Source: G963422445 sp963422445
GTDB lineage: Bacteria > Pseudomonadota > Alphaproteobacteria > Thalassobaculales > Thalassobaculaceae
Assembly: GCA_963422445.2 (NCBI GenBank)
Contig: OY729512.2
Location: 806,001-870,000, forward strand
Direction of reading: 5' to 3'
Length of the DNA: 64,000 nucleotides
Every line of letters starts with the position of its first letter. The stretch's first letter is position 1. Below are positions 18,821 through 28,433 of this stretch, in pieces. The notes under the pieces were generated by a model, which saw nothing but the letters and a program-made list of their open reading frames with translations, was not told where the DNA came from and ran no database searches. The translations under genes and the position numbers were made by a program.

Positions 18821-20587
18821 ATGCAGCGCGACGGGAGCATCGGCGAACAGGTTTTCGAAGGCATCGGCGTGTCGCCGGGGATTGCCTTCGGGACAGCTCA
18901 TGTCGTGGAGACTGCATTCGGGCAGGTTCCCGAATACCGGATTGCCGCCAGCGGGATTGACACCGAGATAGCCCGGTTCGGAGATGCGGTGGCAATGGCG
19001 CGGCGTCAGGTCACCAAACTCAAGCGGAAAAGTGCCGGGCTGTCCGATGCAACGGCCGAAGAACTCGGGCTGCTGCTTGACGCGCATGCCGCGATGCTGG
19101 TGTCGGGGCGAATGATCAACGGCATCGAGCGCCTCATCCGCGAGCGGCGCATCAATGCCGAGGCTGCCGTCCAGGAGGTGGTTCAGGGCATCGCGCAGGG
19201 TTTTGCTAGCATCAAGGACCCTTATCTTGCGGCGCGGATTCAGGATATTCGGGATGTCGGCTCTCGAATCCTGCGGCAACTGACAAAAACGCCGTATCAG
19301 GCCTTCTCGGTGTTGCCGAACGGCGCGGTGGTTATTGCCGACGAATTGAGCCCGGCCGATATCGCGCTGATGGACCCAGTACGGATTTCCGCGATTGTCA
19401 CCACAATCGGCGGTCCGGAAGGGCACGCGGCAATCATGGCGCGGTCGATCGGGTTTCCGGCAATTGTCGGTACCGCCGGGGTTCTGGATCGGATCCGGTC
19501 CGGACAGGATATCATTGTCGATGGCGAAGCTGGACGCATTGTCGTCAACCCGGATGGCGCCACGATCGCGGAGTTTCGGCGGCGCGCGCAAGCGCGCAAG
19601 CGGCTCAACCGGCAACTCGCCCGTCTGCGAACGTTGCCCGCGCAAACCCGTGACGGGACGACGGTTAGCCTCCAGGCCAACATCGAACTGCCCCGGGACG
19701 TCGATGGCGCGCTCCGCGCTGGCGCTGAAGGCGTTGGCCTGTTGCGCACCGAGTTCATGTTCATGAACCGGGACGATATTCCTACTGAAGATGAACAATA
19801 TGGATTGTTGCGGGCAATTGTCGAGGGCATGAAAGGCCGGCCGGTCACAATCCGGACCTTCGATATCGGCGGTGACAAGTTTGCAACCGCCCTTGGCGAC
19901 AGCGGCGTCACGGGACCCAATCCGATGCTGGGCTTGCGCGCGATCCGCCTGTCGCTGAAAGAGCACAGGCTGTTCGAGGCTCAGCTTTCGGCCATTCTAC
20001 GGGCCGGTGCTCACGGCCCGATACGGCTGTTGCTGCCAATGATTTCAACGGTCGATCAGGTCCGGCAGGTCCGGGCGACCCTGCTCCGTGTTTCGACCCA
20101 ATTGACGCGGTGCGGCGTGAGCATCGCCGACCCGTTGCCCCCGCTTGGCGTCATGATCGAGATCCCGGCGGCGGCGCTGATCGCGGATTCGTTGGCGCAG
20201 GACACCGAGTTCTTCGCTATCGGGACCAATGACCTGACCATGTACACGCTTGCGATCGATCGCGGCGACGAACAGGTTGCCGGCCTCTATAATCCGATGC
20301 ACCCGGCCGTGCTGCGGTTGATCCAGTCGACAGTCGCCGCTGCGCAGCGGCGCAATGTGCCGGTCAGTATCTGTGGCGAGATCGCTGGCGATCCACGCTA
20401 TGTCCCATTGCTCGTCGGTCTCGGTGTACGCGAACTGTCGATGTCGTCGCTCAGCATTCCGAAGGTCAAGCAACGTATCAGGGCGCTGGATACCGGGCCT
20501 GCGACGCGCCGGGCACTCGTGATCCTGGATCAAGGGGATGAGGCTAGTGTGTCCGCATTGCTGGATGATTTCAACAGCGGATTGTAA
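18821..20587 (+). CDS. ptsI: PTS enzyme I (PEP-protein phosphotransferase)
   Basis: 588 residues catalysing phosphotransfer from PEP to HPr. The swivel domain has the active His near residue 201 (GGPEGHAAIMARSIGFPAIV). The barrel has GVGLLRTEFMFM, the PEP-binding TFDIGGDK, and the catalytic Cys in PVSICGEIAGDP. There is no N-terminal GAF domain, so it is the EI type rather than EINtr (PtsP). The start at 18821 is 8 bases after the HPr stop. An upstream in-frame start would overlap HPr by about 90 bases and is unlikely. Confidence 0.9.
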   Translation: MQRDGSIGEQVFEGIGVSPGIAFGTAHVVETAFGQVPEYRIAASGIDTEIARFGDAVAMARRQVTKLKRKSAGLSDATAEELGLLLDAHAAMLVSGRMINGIERLIRERRINAEAAVQEVVQGIAQGFASIKDPYLAARIQDIRDVGSRILRQLTKTPYQAFSVLPNGAVVIADELSPADIALMDPVRISAIVTTIGGPEGHAAIMARSIGFPAIVGTAGVLDRIRSGQDIIVDGEAGRIVVNPDGATIAEFRRRAQARKRLNRQLARLRTLPAQTRDGTTVSLQANIELPRDVDGALRAGAEGVGLLRTEFMFMNRDDIPTEDEQYGLLRAIVEGMKGRPVTIRTFDIGGDKFATALGDSGVTGPNPMLGLRAIRLSLKEHRLFEAQLSAILRAGAHGPIRLLLPMISTVDQVRQVRATLLRVSTQLTRCGVSIADPLPPLGVMIEIPAAALIADSLAQDTEFFAIGTNDLTMYTLAIDRGDEQVAGLYNPMHPAVLRLIQSTVAAAQRRNVPVSICGEIAGDPRYVPLLVGLGVRELSMSSLSIPKVKQRIRALDTGPATRRALVILDQGDEASVSALLDDFNSGL

Positions 20588-20622
20588 AAGCCCGAACTGG
20601 ATCTTGATGAAGGACTGTAGAG

Positions 20623-21669
20623 ATGCGGACAATACGGATTGGCTTGATCGGCGCCGGCGGCAACACCCGCCGCCGACATATTCCGGGTTTCCAGGCGATA
20701 GGCGGTATCGAACTCGTCAGTGTCGCCAATCGCAGCCTGGAGTCGGGACGCCAGGTCGCGGACGAGTTCGGGATCGCCAGGGTTGCCGCACACTGGCGTG
20801 ACGTTCTCGAAGACGACGGCATCGACGCGGTTTGCATCGGCACCTGGCCGTACATGCATGCGGTGCTTACGGCCGCCGCCCTGGAGAGTGGCAAACATGT
20901 CCTGTGCGAGGCGCGGATGGCTTCTGATGCCTGCGGAGCACGGACAATGCTGGCGGCTGCACGGAAACACCCGGAGCTGGTCGCCCAGATCGTGCCGGCG
21001 CCGCACACGCTCAAATTCGATCGCACCATTGCGGCAATGATCGGAGACGGCCGGATCGGTGATCTGATCTCGCTCGATGCCCGCATCGCGGTCGGCAGCG
21101 ATTATCCCGATCGTGCCACACCGCCGCACTGGCGCCATGACCGCGATCTGTCCGGCAACAATGTCATGAGCATGGGCATCTGGTACGAGGCGATCATGCG
21201 CTGGGTCGGACCGATGTCGAACGTGTTCGCGGTCGGGCAATCGGTTGTTCCGTATCGCAGGGATGCAGACGGAAAGCGCGTCGCCATGACGATTCCCGAT
21301 TACATAGACATCATTGGCAATCTCGCCCAGGGAGGCCAGATGCGTCTCAACGTGACGACCGTGGCCGGGCATGTGCCGGACGTTACGGATATCCTGATCT
21401 TCGGGACCGAGGGCGGCCTGCGTCTGCGGCAGCCGGCGTCGGGAGATATGCAGCTTGCTGCCGGCCGTCGCGGCGAGGCCGGCATGGCAGCGGTGTCGAT
21501 CGATCCTGCGATGAGCGGCGGCTGGCGGGTCGAAGAGGAGTTCGTCAACGCGATCCGCGGGCAGGAAACAGTCACGCATACCGACTTCGCGACCGGCGTC
21601 CGTTACATGGAATGGACCGACGCTGTGGCACGATCGCTGACGGGCGGTGTTCGGGTGCCGCTGGATTGA
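20623..21669 (+). CDS. Gfo/Idh/MocA-family oxidoreductase
   Basis: 348 residues with an N-terminal Rossmann fold (IGLIGAGGNTRRRHIPGF) and the C-terminal alpha/beta domain of the family. The usual EKP motif reads CEARMA, so the catalytic Lys is replaced. This variant occurs in a known subgroup and may mean a different chemistry. Pairing with the downstream aminotransferase (7 bases apart) suggests a sugar or polyol modification pathway, but the substrate is unknown. It is 36 bases after ptsI. Confidence 0.8.
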   Translation: MRTIRIGLIGAGGNTRRRHIPGFQAIGGIELVSVANRSLESGRQVADEFGIARVAAHWRDVLEDDGIDAVCIGTWPYMHAVLTAAALESGKHVLCEARMASDACGARTMLAAARKHPELVAQIVPAPHTLKFDRTIAAMIGDGRIGDLISLDARIAVGSDYPDRATPPHWRHDRDLSGNNVMSMGIWYEAIMRWVGPMSNVFAVGQSVVPYRRDADGKRVAMTIPDYIDIIGNLAQGGQMRLNVTTVAGHVPDVTDILIFGTEGGLRLRQPASGDMQLAAGRRGEAGMAAVSIDPAMSGGWRVEEEFVNAIRGQETVTHTDFATGVRYMEWTDAVARSLTGGVRVPLD

Positions 21670-21676
21670 TAACCGG

Positions 21677-22857
21677 ATGACGGTCATCCTCAATCCGGAT
21701 GTCGTCAAGACCATTGATCCGCCGGTGGCCGAGGTACAGTCGTGGGTCTCCGGACGCAACTTCCCTGCCGACCGTCCGTTGCTCGACCTTGCCCAAGCGG
21801 TCCCGAATTATCCGCCGGCAGCAAGTCTGAGGCGGCATCTCGCCGAACGCACGGAAGCGTTCGAGACCGCGCAATATGCGCCGATTGCCGGCATACCGGC
21901 ATTGCGGAGCGCGTTGGCGCAGCATGTGTCCTTGATTTACGGCGGCCGGACCGGACCCGAAAACGTGCTCATCACCGCAGGCTGCAACCAGGCTTATTGC
22001 CTCGCCATCCTGGCCCTCGCGAAGGCTGGCGACGAGGTTGTGCTACCGGTTCCGTATTACTTCAATCATCACATGTGGCTGGAGATGCAGGGGATTGCGG
22101 TAGTCCCGCTGCGGTTTCGTGCCGACCGTGCGGGCGTGCCGGATCCCGAGGACGCTGCGAGCCTGATCAGCCCGCGAACCCGCGCGATCGTCCTGGTGAC
22201 CCCGAACAACCCGACCGGGGCGACCTATCCGCCGGGTGTCATTGCAGCATTCCGTGATCTTGCGGCCACACATGGCATTGCGCTTGTTATCGACGAGACG
22301 TATCGGGATTTTTTGCCAGATGGTCCGCCGCATCGATTGTTTGATGACGGGCAGTGGAACGAGACCGTGGTTCAGCTCTACAGTTTTTCCAAGGCGTTCA
22401 GTCTTGCCGGCTATCGCATCGGGTCGCTCATTGCCGGGGCTCCGGTAATCGCGGCGGTGACCAGGATCATGACACGATTTCGATCTGCGCATCCCGGATC
22501 GCACAGGACGCCGCGTTGTTCGGCCTCACCAACCTGTCGGGCTGGGTCGATGCGATGCGCGCAGAGATCGATGCCCGCCGCGCTGCAATCAGCGCGATAT
22601 TCCGGTCCAACCGTCCGGGATACGAGTTGATATCGAGCGGTGCGTATTTTGCGTATGTTCGGCACCCGTTCGCTGATACGCCCGCTTGCGGGGTGGCGCG
22701 CGGGGTGGCGGCCGAGCAGAACATCCTGTGCCTGCCGGGGTCGTTTTTCGGGCCCGGGCAGGAGCAGTGTCTGCGTCTCGCTTTTGCCAATGCCGAGGTC
22801 GATGCCATGCCACAGCTCGCGGACCGGCTTGACGACAGCTTGCAGCATCTGGCGTGA
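21677..22857 (+). pseudogene. PLP-dependent aminotransferase class I/II, single-base frameshift
   Basis: The start at 21677 gives MTVILNPDVVKTIDPPVAEV. The PLP-binding Lys lies near residue 239 (LYSFSKAFSLAGYRIGS), and substrate or cofactor motifs are visible (NNPTGATYPP, VIDETYRDF). Near 22470 the frame is lost because one G is missing (atcatgacacg, where atcatggacacg restores phase). The other frame continues with SRIAQDAALFGLTNLSGW and SSGAYFAYVRHPF to a normal C-terminus at 22857. Everything else is intact. This is either a very recent pseudogene or an assembly error. Confidence 0.8.
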
Positions 22858-22982
22858 CAACAGCGGTGCTGTTGCGATCCGGTGCGCTGGTCCCTTGTCC
22901 GTCAATCGTCCGCTTGCTATACGCCACGCTCGTTTTGCGGCGGCCTCGGCTGGCGTTTCCAATATCTGTCCTGAGGGGATCC

Positions 22983-24278
22983 ATGACCACGTTCACCGAC
23001 TACAAGGTCACAGACATCACGCTTGCCGAATGGGGGCGGCGCGAGATCGCAATTGCCGAGACCGAGATGCCGGGTCTGATGGCGCTGCGCGAAGAGCATG
23101 CGGACAGCAAACCGCTGGCCGGTGCGCGGATTACCGGATGTTTGCACATGACCATTCAGACCGCTGTCCTGATCGAGACGCTGCTTGCGCTCGGGTCGGA
23201 GGTTCGATGGAGTTCCTGCAACGTGTTTTCGACTCAGGATCACGCGGCCGCGGCGATGGCGGTGGGCGGCGTACCGGTTTACGCCTGGAAGGGTGAAACC
23301 GAGGACGAGTATGAGTGGTGTATCCACCAGACCATAACAGGTCCTGACAGCTGGTCTCCCAACATGCTGATCGACGACGGCGGTGATCTGACCAAGATCA
23401 TACATGCCGATTATGCCGATCTGCTTGCCGGCGTGCACGGGGTGTCGGAAGAGACCACGACCGGCGTGTTGCAACTGCATGACATGGAGGCCAACGGGAC
23501 TCTGATGATGCCGGCGTTCAACATCAATGACAGCGTGACCAAGTCCAAATTCGACAATCTCTACGGTTGCCGCGAAAGCCTGACCGACGGGATTCGCCGG
23601 GCGACCGATGTCATGTTGTCGGGAAAGATTGCCGTGGTTAATGGCTATGGCGATGTCGGCAAGGGCTCAGCGGCGAGTCTGCGCAACGGAGGCGCCCGTG
23701 TGATTGTCGCCGAAGTTGATCCGATCTGCGCGCTGCAGGCGGCGATGGAGGGATACGAGGTGTCGACGATGGACGATTATGCGGCGAAAGCCGACATCTT
23801 CGTTACCGCGACCGGCAACCAGGACGTCATCACAATCGATCATATCCGTGCGATGAAGGATCGGGCGATCGTCTGCAACATCGGACATTTCGATACCGAG
23901 ATTCAGGTGGCGGCCCTGCGCAACTACAAATGGCATAATGTCAAACCGCAAGTTGACGAGATCGAGCTTCCCGACGGCAAGCGCATTCTGCTGCTGGCCG
24001 AGGGCCGGCTGGTCAATCTTGGTTGTGCAACCGGGCATCCGAGCTTCGTGATGAGTGCGTCTTTTACCAATCAGGTTCTGGCGCAGATAGAACTCTGGAG
24101 CAATGTCGGGAAATACGAGAACAAAGTCCATGTTTTGCCGAAGTTTCTCGACGAAAAGGTTGCGGCCCTGCACCTGGCGCGGGTTGGAGCCAAACTGACA
24201 CAAATGTCCCAGGATCAGGCGGCTTATATCGGCGTGTCCCGCGAGGGTCCGTTCAAGTCGGATACCTATCGATATTGA
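22983..24278 (+). CDS. ahcY: Adenosylhomocysteinase (S-adenosyl-L-homocysteine hydrolase)
   Basis: This enzyme splits S-adenosylhomocysteine to adenosine and homocysteine in the methyl cycle. The 431 residues show the substrate region SCNVFSTQDHAAAA, the NAD-binding loop NGYGDVGKGSAASLR, the catalytic HADYADLL/FNINDSVTKSKFDN region, and the canonical C-terminus FKSDTYRY. The start at 22983 follows gagggg. An in-frame upstream extension of 43 codons lacks family similarity. ahcY next to the PTS cluster is a conserved alphaproteobacterial arrangement. Confidence 0.95.
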   Translation: MTTFTDYKVTDITLAEWGRREIAIAETEMPGLMALREEHADSKPLAGARITGCLHMTIQTAVLIETLLALGSEVRWSSCNVFSTQDHAAAAMAVGGVPVYAWKGETEDEYEWCIHQTITGPDSWSPNMLIDDGGDLTKIIHADYADLLAGVHGVSEETTTGVLQLHDMEANGTLMMPAFNINDSVTKSKFDNLYGCRESLTDGIRRATDVMLSGKIAVVNGYGDVGKGSAASLRNGGARVIVAEVDPICALQAAMEGYEVSTMDDYAAKADIFVTATGNQDVITIDHIRAMKDRAIVCNIGHFDTEIQVAALRNYKWHNVKPQVDEIELPDGKRILLLAEGRLVNLGCATGHPSFVMSASFTNQVLAQIELWSNVGKYENKVHVLPKFLDEKVAALHLARVGAKLTQMSQDQAAYIGVSREGPFKSDTYRY

Positions 24279-24378
24279 TGCGAACGCGTCCGGTGTTTAC
24301 GGTCCGTCAGGCTGGCGCGCACCGGTGATGCCCGCATGACGACCGGAATGAAGGGCGGCCGCAGGCGGCCGGCGTCTA

Positions 24379-26697
24379 TCAATCTCCCACTGCTGAGAAG
24401 GTTCCGTTCATTGGATGTTGTCCCATGCGTTGATGAAGTTCGATTCCGGCTTTGTATCGCTGCCATGCCTGCCAGATTTTCTCGGTTCCGGGGAGGGGCT
24501 GTTGCTTGCTGGGATGGAAGCCTGCGACGCGTGCGAGGTCGACCACGACGGTGCGGATGTCGGGAGGCTTGCCGGGCGGGGCGCGGATGATGCGATGGTA
24601 TCTGAGCCAGACTTAGAGGACGTTGATTTCGTGTTCGGTGAAGAGCTCGCGCGCGGGCATGTGAGGCTTGTCGCGGGCGCGGCGTTCGAGGTCCATGACG
24701 CGCCATGCGGTGACGCCGTCGAAGGCGAGACACTTTCGCAGGTCGTCGGCGTCGTCGAGCCTGCGATCCTCGACGCGGGTGCCGACCTTGAGGATCCTGA
24801 AGTATTCCTCGACGGTCCAGCGCGCCTCGTACCAGGCAACGATGCGCCGGGCGTTGTCGATGTCGGCCTCGCCCTCGGTGGTGAGCAAGAGCCAGTGGAG
24901 CGGCTTGCAGCGCTTCGGCGGGTCGGGTTCCTGGACCGAGACGGCGAGCATGGGCAGCGGCGCCTGGTTGGCCCTGTTCCTCGGCGGCGCGAGTTCGACG
25001 CCGGCGGCGCGCAGGTCGAGGCGGGCCTTGCGCCTGCGGCGTCTGCGGGGACCGCCGCAGGGGAGGAGTTCGATGGTTTTCGTCCCCAGCACCGGCTGCG
25101 CCGCCACGACGTCCCACAAGTCCGGTGTCTTGCCGTCGACGACAGCCCGGCGCTGCCGGCCGCGGTCGGAGCGGATCAACAGCCCGTCGCCGCTCTCGCG
25201 CGCCTTGCAGAACATCTCCCATATGTCGCCCTCACGGTCGCAGACCGTGACCACGCGGGTGTCGGGACAGGCCATCGCGAGCTGCCCGGCGCTCTCGAGC
25301 CCGCGCAGCCAGCGCACGCTCTCCGGCTCGGCCTCGCCGGCCGCGTCCGCGCCGTCGCGCTGGGTGGCGTTGAGTTCGAACACCCCGAGCGGACGCCGGG
25401 TTTCGCTGATCGCAAGCCCGACATGGGCGAGGATCCCCCTTGTTCCCGAGCCGCCGCCGCCGAGGTCCACCAGGCCCGTGGTCTTGCGGTGGCCGTTGTA
25501 GTTCAGCGTCGTGGTGTCCTGGATGGCGAGGACCACCGGCTCCAGCCGGCAGCGCTCGACCGTCGCCTCGCGGTGGGGTTGAAGAATGTCGTCCATCTTG
25601 ATCCTGTCGTTGGACAGCAGCCGGTAGGCGGCCTTCTGCTCCGCCTCTGCGGGGAAGATCACGGGCAGGGACGCACCGGGGGCATTCTCCCATGCCCGGC
25701 CCATCGCCAACAGCCGCTTGCGCAGGCGGCCGTCGGGATGCGAGCTGCGGCCGTACTCGAAGTCGGCCCAGTCCGCGCCTTTGACCCGGCAGGGCTCGGG
25801 CGTCGTGCCGAGGATGGGCGCCGGCTCCCGGCACAAGGCGTCCCGCCAGCCCTCGGCCAAGGGCTTGATCCACACCGATTTCGGCGCCGCCGCGCGGCGC
25901 CCCGGCGGAGACCCCGAGGTCCGCTCGGCGCAACACTTCCAGCCCGCCGCGCGGTAGCAGGTGCCGCGCCGCTCGGGACCCACATAAGTGTAGGCGGCCA
26001 ACGGCACGGCCCCATGCGCCGCCTGCCAGTCGCCGGCCAGGCGCGCCGTCGACAGCGCCAGCACATGCGACGCCAGATTGTCGACCCGGACGCCGGGCAG
26101 CAGGAGAAAGCGATGCTGGTTGACCAGCTGCGTCAGGTTGGCGACCCGCGCCGCAGCCGACCAGCCGATGAAGGCGTCGCGGGCCGCCTGATGCCAGCTC
26201 GCGGCGCAGAAGCCGATGCCGCCAAGGCGGCCGTGAACCGACGAAACGATCCACCAGTTCAGCACCGCACCCGGCCTTCGCGACCACCCCTGCGGATGAT
26301 GGCTCTCCATCATCTCCCGCCACGAGCGCTTGTCCGCCGCATCGCCGACCGGGACCAGCGTGACCTCCCCAAGCTCCGACAGCCCGCACCTCAGTTCCAG
26401 GTCCGGATAGCCCCGCTCGACCTCGCCGCCCACCGTTCCCGGCGTCCGGCACGGCATCGCCCGCGCCTCGGGCAACGAAATGCCCACCTTGTCCGCCAGC
26501 CGCGACAGAGCCTTGCTCGCTTGGGCAAGACACGGAACGCCCCGAGGGTTGCGCCAGTTCTCGCGCTCGCACAACTCGCGCGCCAGCGAATGGCGCGTCC
26601 GGCCCGTCTCGCCGGACGCCCCCTTCAGACACTCAATCGTCCCGGCGCTGAAATGCCGAAGCCCAATCTGCATGCCCAGAACATGCAGAACCGGCAT
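24379..26697 (-). pseudogene. DUF4338 (DruA-type) / Tn5-like fusion transposase with one in-frame stop
   Basis: The N-terminal about 300 residues (IGLRHFSAGTIECLKG, SRLADKVGISLPEA, IGFCAASWHQAARDAFIGW, LLLPGVRVDNLASHVLAL, YVGPERRGTCYRAAGW) match DUF4338, the domain called DruA in Druantia defence systems. The next 400 residues are a Tn5/IS4-type DDE domain (AIQDTTTLNYNGHRKT, VVTVCDREGDIWEMF, WTVEEYFRILKVGTRVEDRR). A TAA at 24613 interrupts the frame. The same frame continues (VWLRYHRIIRAPPGKPPDIR) to a proper end at 24379, so one codon is responsible. No other defence genes are adjacent. I could not fix the element ends. Confidence 0.75.
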
Positions 26698-26744
26698 TAC
26701 CTTGTCAACTGTGTCCTATTGAAAGGGCCGGCGTGGCGTGTCCC

Positions 26745-26897
26745 GCGAAACACGCCGCAGGTCGACTTCACCGTCGCGCTGATCGGCGGCCGCGGCGACG
26801 GGGTTGGCGAGGCCGGTATCGGACATCGTCAGCAACACCGGTGCCGCGCGATGTTCGTACCAATGGTGCTCCGGGCGAACGGGTCATTGCGTAACCG
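26745..26897 (+). pseudogene. Detached N-terminal TRAM-like segment of the downstream methyltransferase
   Basis: The frame QVDFTVALIGGRGDGVGEAG resembles the TRAM domain that starts RlmD/TrmA-type methyltransferases. The phase then slips. MFVPMVL is followed by a segment that reads PGERVIA one frame over, and then a TAA directly before the GTG at 26898. The IS at 24.4-26.7 kb lies immediately upstream, so the native start codon and promoter are gone or displaced. Confidence 0.5.
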
Positions 26898-28061
26898 GTG
26901 TTCGAGGCTGCCGACGGTGTCGCCTGTGATCTGGTCGAGATCAAGGCGGTATCACCGGATCGTGTGGATCCGCGTTGCGGGCATTTCGGGCGGTGCGGCG
27001 GCTGCGCGTTACAGCATTGGCGGGACGACCGGTACCGGCAGTGGAAACGGCAGCGGGTCGTGGCAGCGGTTAGCCGGGCACAGCTTCCCGCAGAGCGGGT
27101 AGAGGATCTGGTGTCGGCGCTGCCGACGGCCCGCCGGCGCGCTGCCTTCGTCATGCACCGGTTCGAGCACCGGGCCGTGATCGGGTTTCATGAACGTTCC
27201 GGAACCCGAATCGTGGACATCGAGGATTGTCCGGTTCTCGATCACGCGCTCTTGCGTCTTGCTGGTGTTATCCGTGCGGCCGTGCCGAAGCTGATCGCAA
27301 TCGGCGAGACGGCCCGGGCGACTGTAAACCTGCTGGATACCGGCGCGGATCTTCTGATCACGTTGCCAGGTGAGCCGGATCGCGTGATCCTCGAGACGCT
27401 GTCAGCGCTTGCCGTCGAGGCCGATCTTTGCCGTGTTTCGACGGTTCGGGACGGTGTTGGCCGGGGTCCGGCGGCATCGGTGGTCGAACGCCGCAAACCC
27501 CGCATCGATTTTGCTGGTGTTGGCGTTTCCCCGCCGCCCGGGGTGTTTTTTCAGGCGACGGCTGGCGGTGCAGCGGCAATCGTCGATGCCGTTCTCGCAG
27601 GCGTGGGATCTTCGCGCCGGATTCTCGACCTGTTTGGCGGCTGTGGCGCACTGACTTTCCCCTTGGCCCAACGTGGTCGGGTTCATGCCGTTGACGGTGA
27701 TCCGCTGGCGGTCGCGGCCTTGCGGGACGCCGCCGGGCGGGCCGGACTTTCCGGGCGAATTTCCGCGGAACACCGGGATCTTCGGAACCGTCCGCTGATC
27801 CGGGACGATCTGGCGGGATACGATGCGGCCGTGTTCGACCCGCCGCGGATCGGCGCCCAGACCCAGGCGCGCGAACTCGCGGTTGCCGGCCCGGAGCGGG
27901 TTGTCGCGGTATCGTGCAATCCTGATACGTTTGCCCGGGATGTGCGCATTCTTGCGAATGGCGGTTATCGGCTTGATTGTGTCATTCTGGTCGACCAGTT
28001 TCTCTGGTTACCGCATGTCGAGTTGATTGCGCATTTCAGCCGGGAGACGGCTGGTGGATGA
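26898..28061 (+). CDS. Class I SAM-dependent 23S rRNA/tRNA uridine C5-methyltransferase, N-terminally truncated
   Basis: 387 residues from a GTG. Four Fe-S cysteines are visible: C27, C33 and C36 in DPRCGHFGRCGGCALQHW, and one in DIEDCPVLDHALL. The SAM-binding motif is ILDLFGGCGALTFPLA, and VFDPPRIGA follows. The nucleophilic Cys lies in VAVSCNPDTFARDV. This is the RlmD/RlmC/TrmA family, which methylates C5 of a uridine. The TRAM RNA-binding domain is cut off by a frameshift and stop just upstream, so target binding may be impaired. It overlaps the next ORF slightly. Confidence 0.8.
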   Translation: MFEAADGVACDLVEIKAVSPDRVDPRCGHFGRCGGCALQHWRDDRYRQWKRQRVVAAVSRAQLPAERVEDLVSALPTARRRAAFVMHRFEHRAVIGFHERSGTRIVDIEDCPVLDHALLRLAGVIRAAVPKLIAIGETARATVNLLDTGADLLITLPGEPDRVILETLSALAVEADLCRVSTVRDGVGRGPAASVVERRKPRIDFAGVGVSPPPGVFFQATAGGAAAIVDAVLAGVGSSRRILDLFGGCGALTFPLAQRGRVHAVDGDPLAVAALRDAAGRAGLSGRISAEHRDLRNRPLIRDDLAGYDAAVFDPPRIGAQTQARELAVAGPERVVAVSCNPDTFARDVRILANGGYRLDCVILVDQFLWLPHVELIAHFSRETAGG

Positions 28062-28304
28062 GGATGGTCCGATACGCAAGCGGTCGGTTCTAGTGTCTCG
28101 GCATGCGACCAGCGTGTCGCTGGAGCAGGATTTCCGGGATGCGCTCAAGGCGATCGCGGAGTCGGAGCGTCGTTCGGTGAATGATCTGATTTCGGGATTG
28201 ATCAGACTCGAACCGGCGGTTTGTCGAGCACGATCAGGCTGTTCGTGTTGCGTAATTTGACAGGCGCTCTGGAGCGGGCAGGCGCAGGGACCGACAAGAT
28301 CTGA
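28054..28304 (+). pseudogene. Ribbon-helix-helix DNA-binding protein, frameshifted
   Basis: The GTG start overlaps the methyltransferase stop. The peptide KRSVLVSRHATSVSLEQDF and then LKAIAESERRSVNDLIS is a ribbon-helix-helix domain like those in alphaproteobacterial RHH proteins (about 80 residues). Near 28198 one base is missing. The correct phase continues IDQTRTGGLSSTIRLFVLR to a stop at 28304. With the base restored, the C-terminal part is normal for the family. Confidence 0.65.
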
Positions 28305-28433
28305 ATCCGCTGCATCGTGCCGTGGGTTGTCAGGGATTGGCAGGATGCCGGCAAGGCAGTGCCTGCGGGTTGGTGGTTCCGCGTCCGGTACGCCCGCTGG
28401 TCGGGCAACGGGCGTACCCCGGGGCATGACCGG

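Noticed and set aside
24379..26697. A Druantia anti-phage system
   Set aside because: Only the DruA-type domain is present, fused to a transposase. No DruB-DruE-like helicase or other defence gene is adjacent.
24415..27102. Plus-strand open frame of almost 900 codons
   Set aside because: It is the antisense shadow of the DUF4338 transposase: Arg/Ala/Gly-rich, no family features, and it runs through two unrelated loci.
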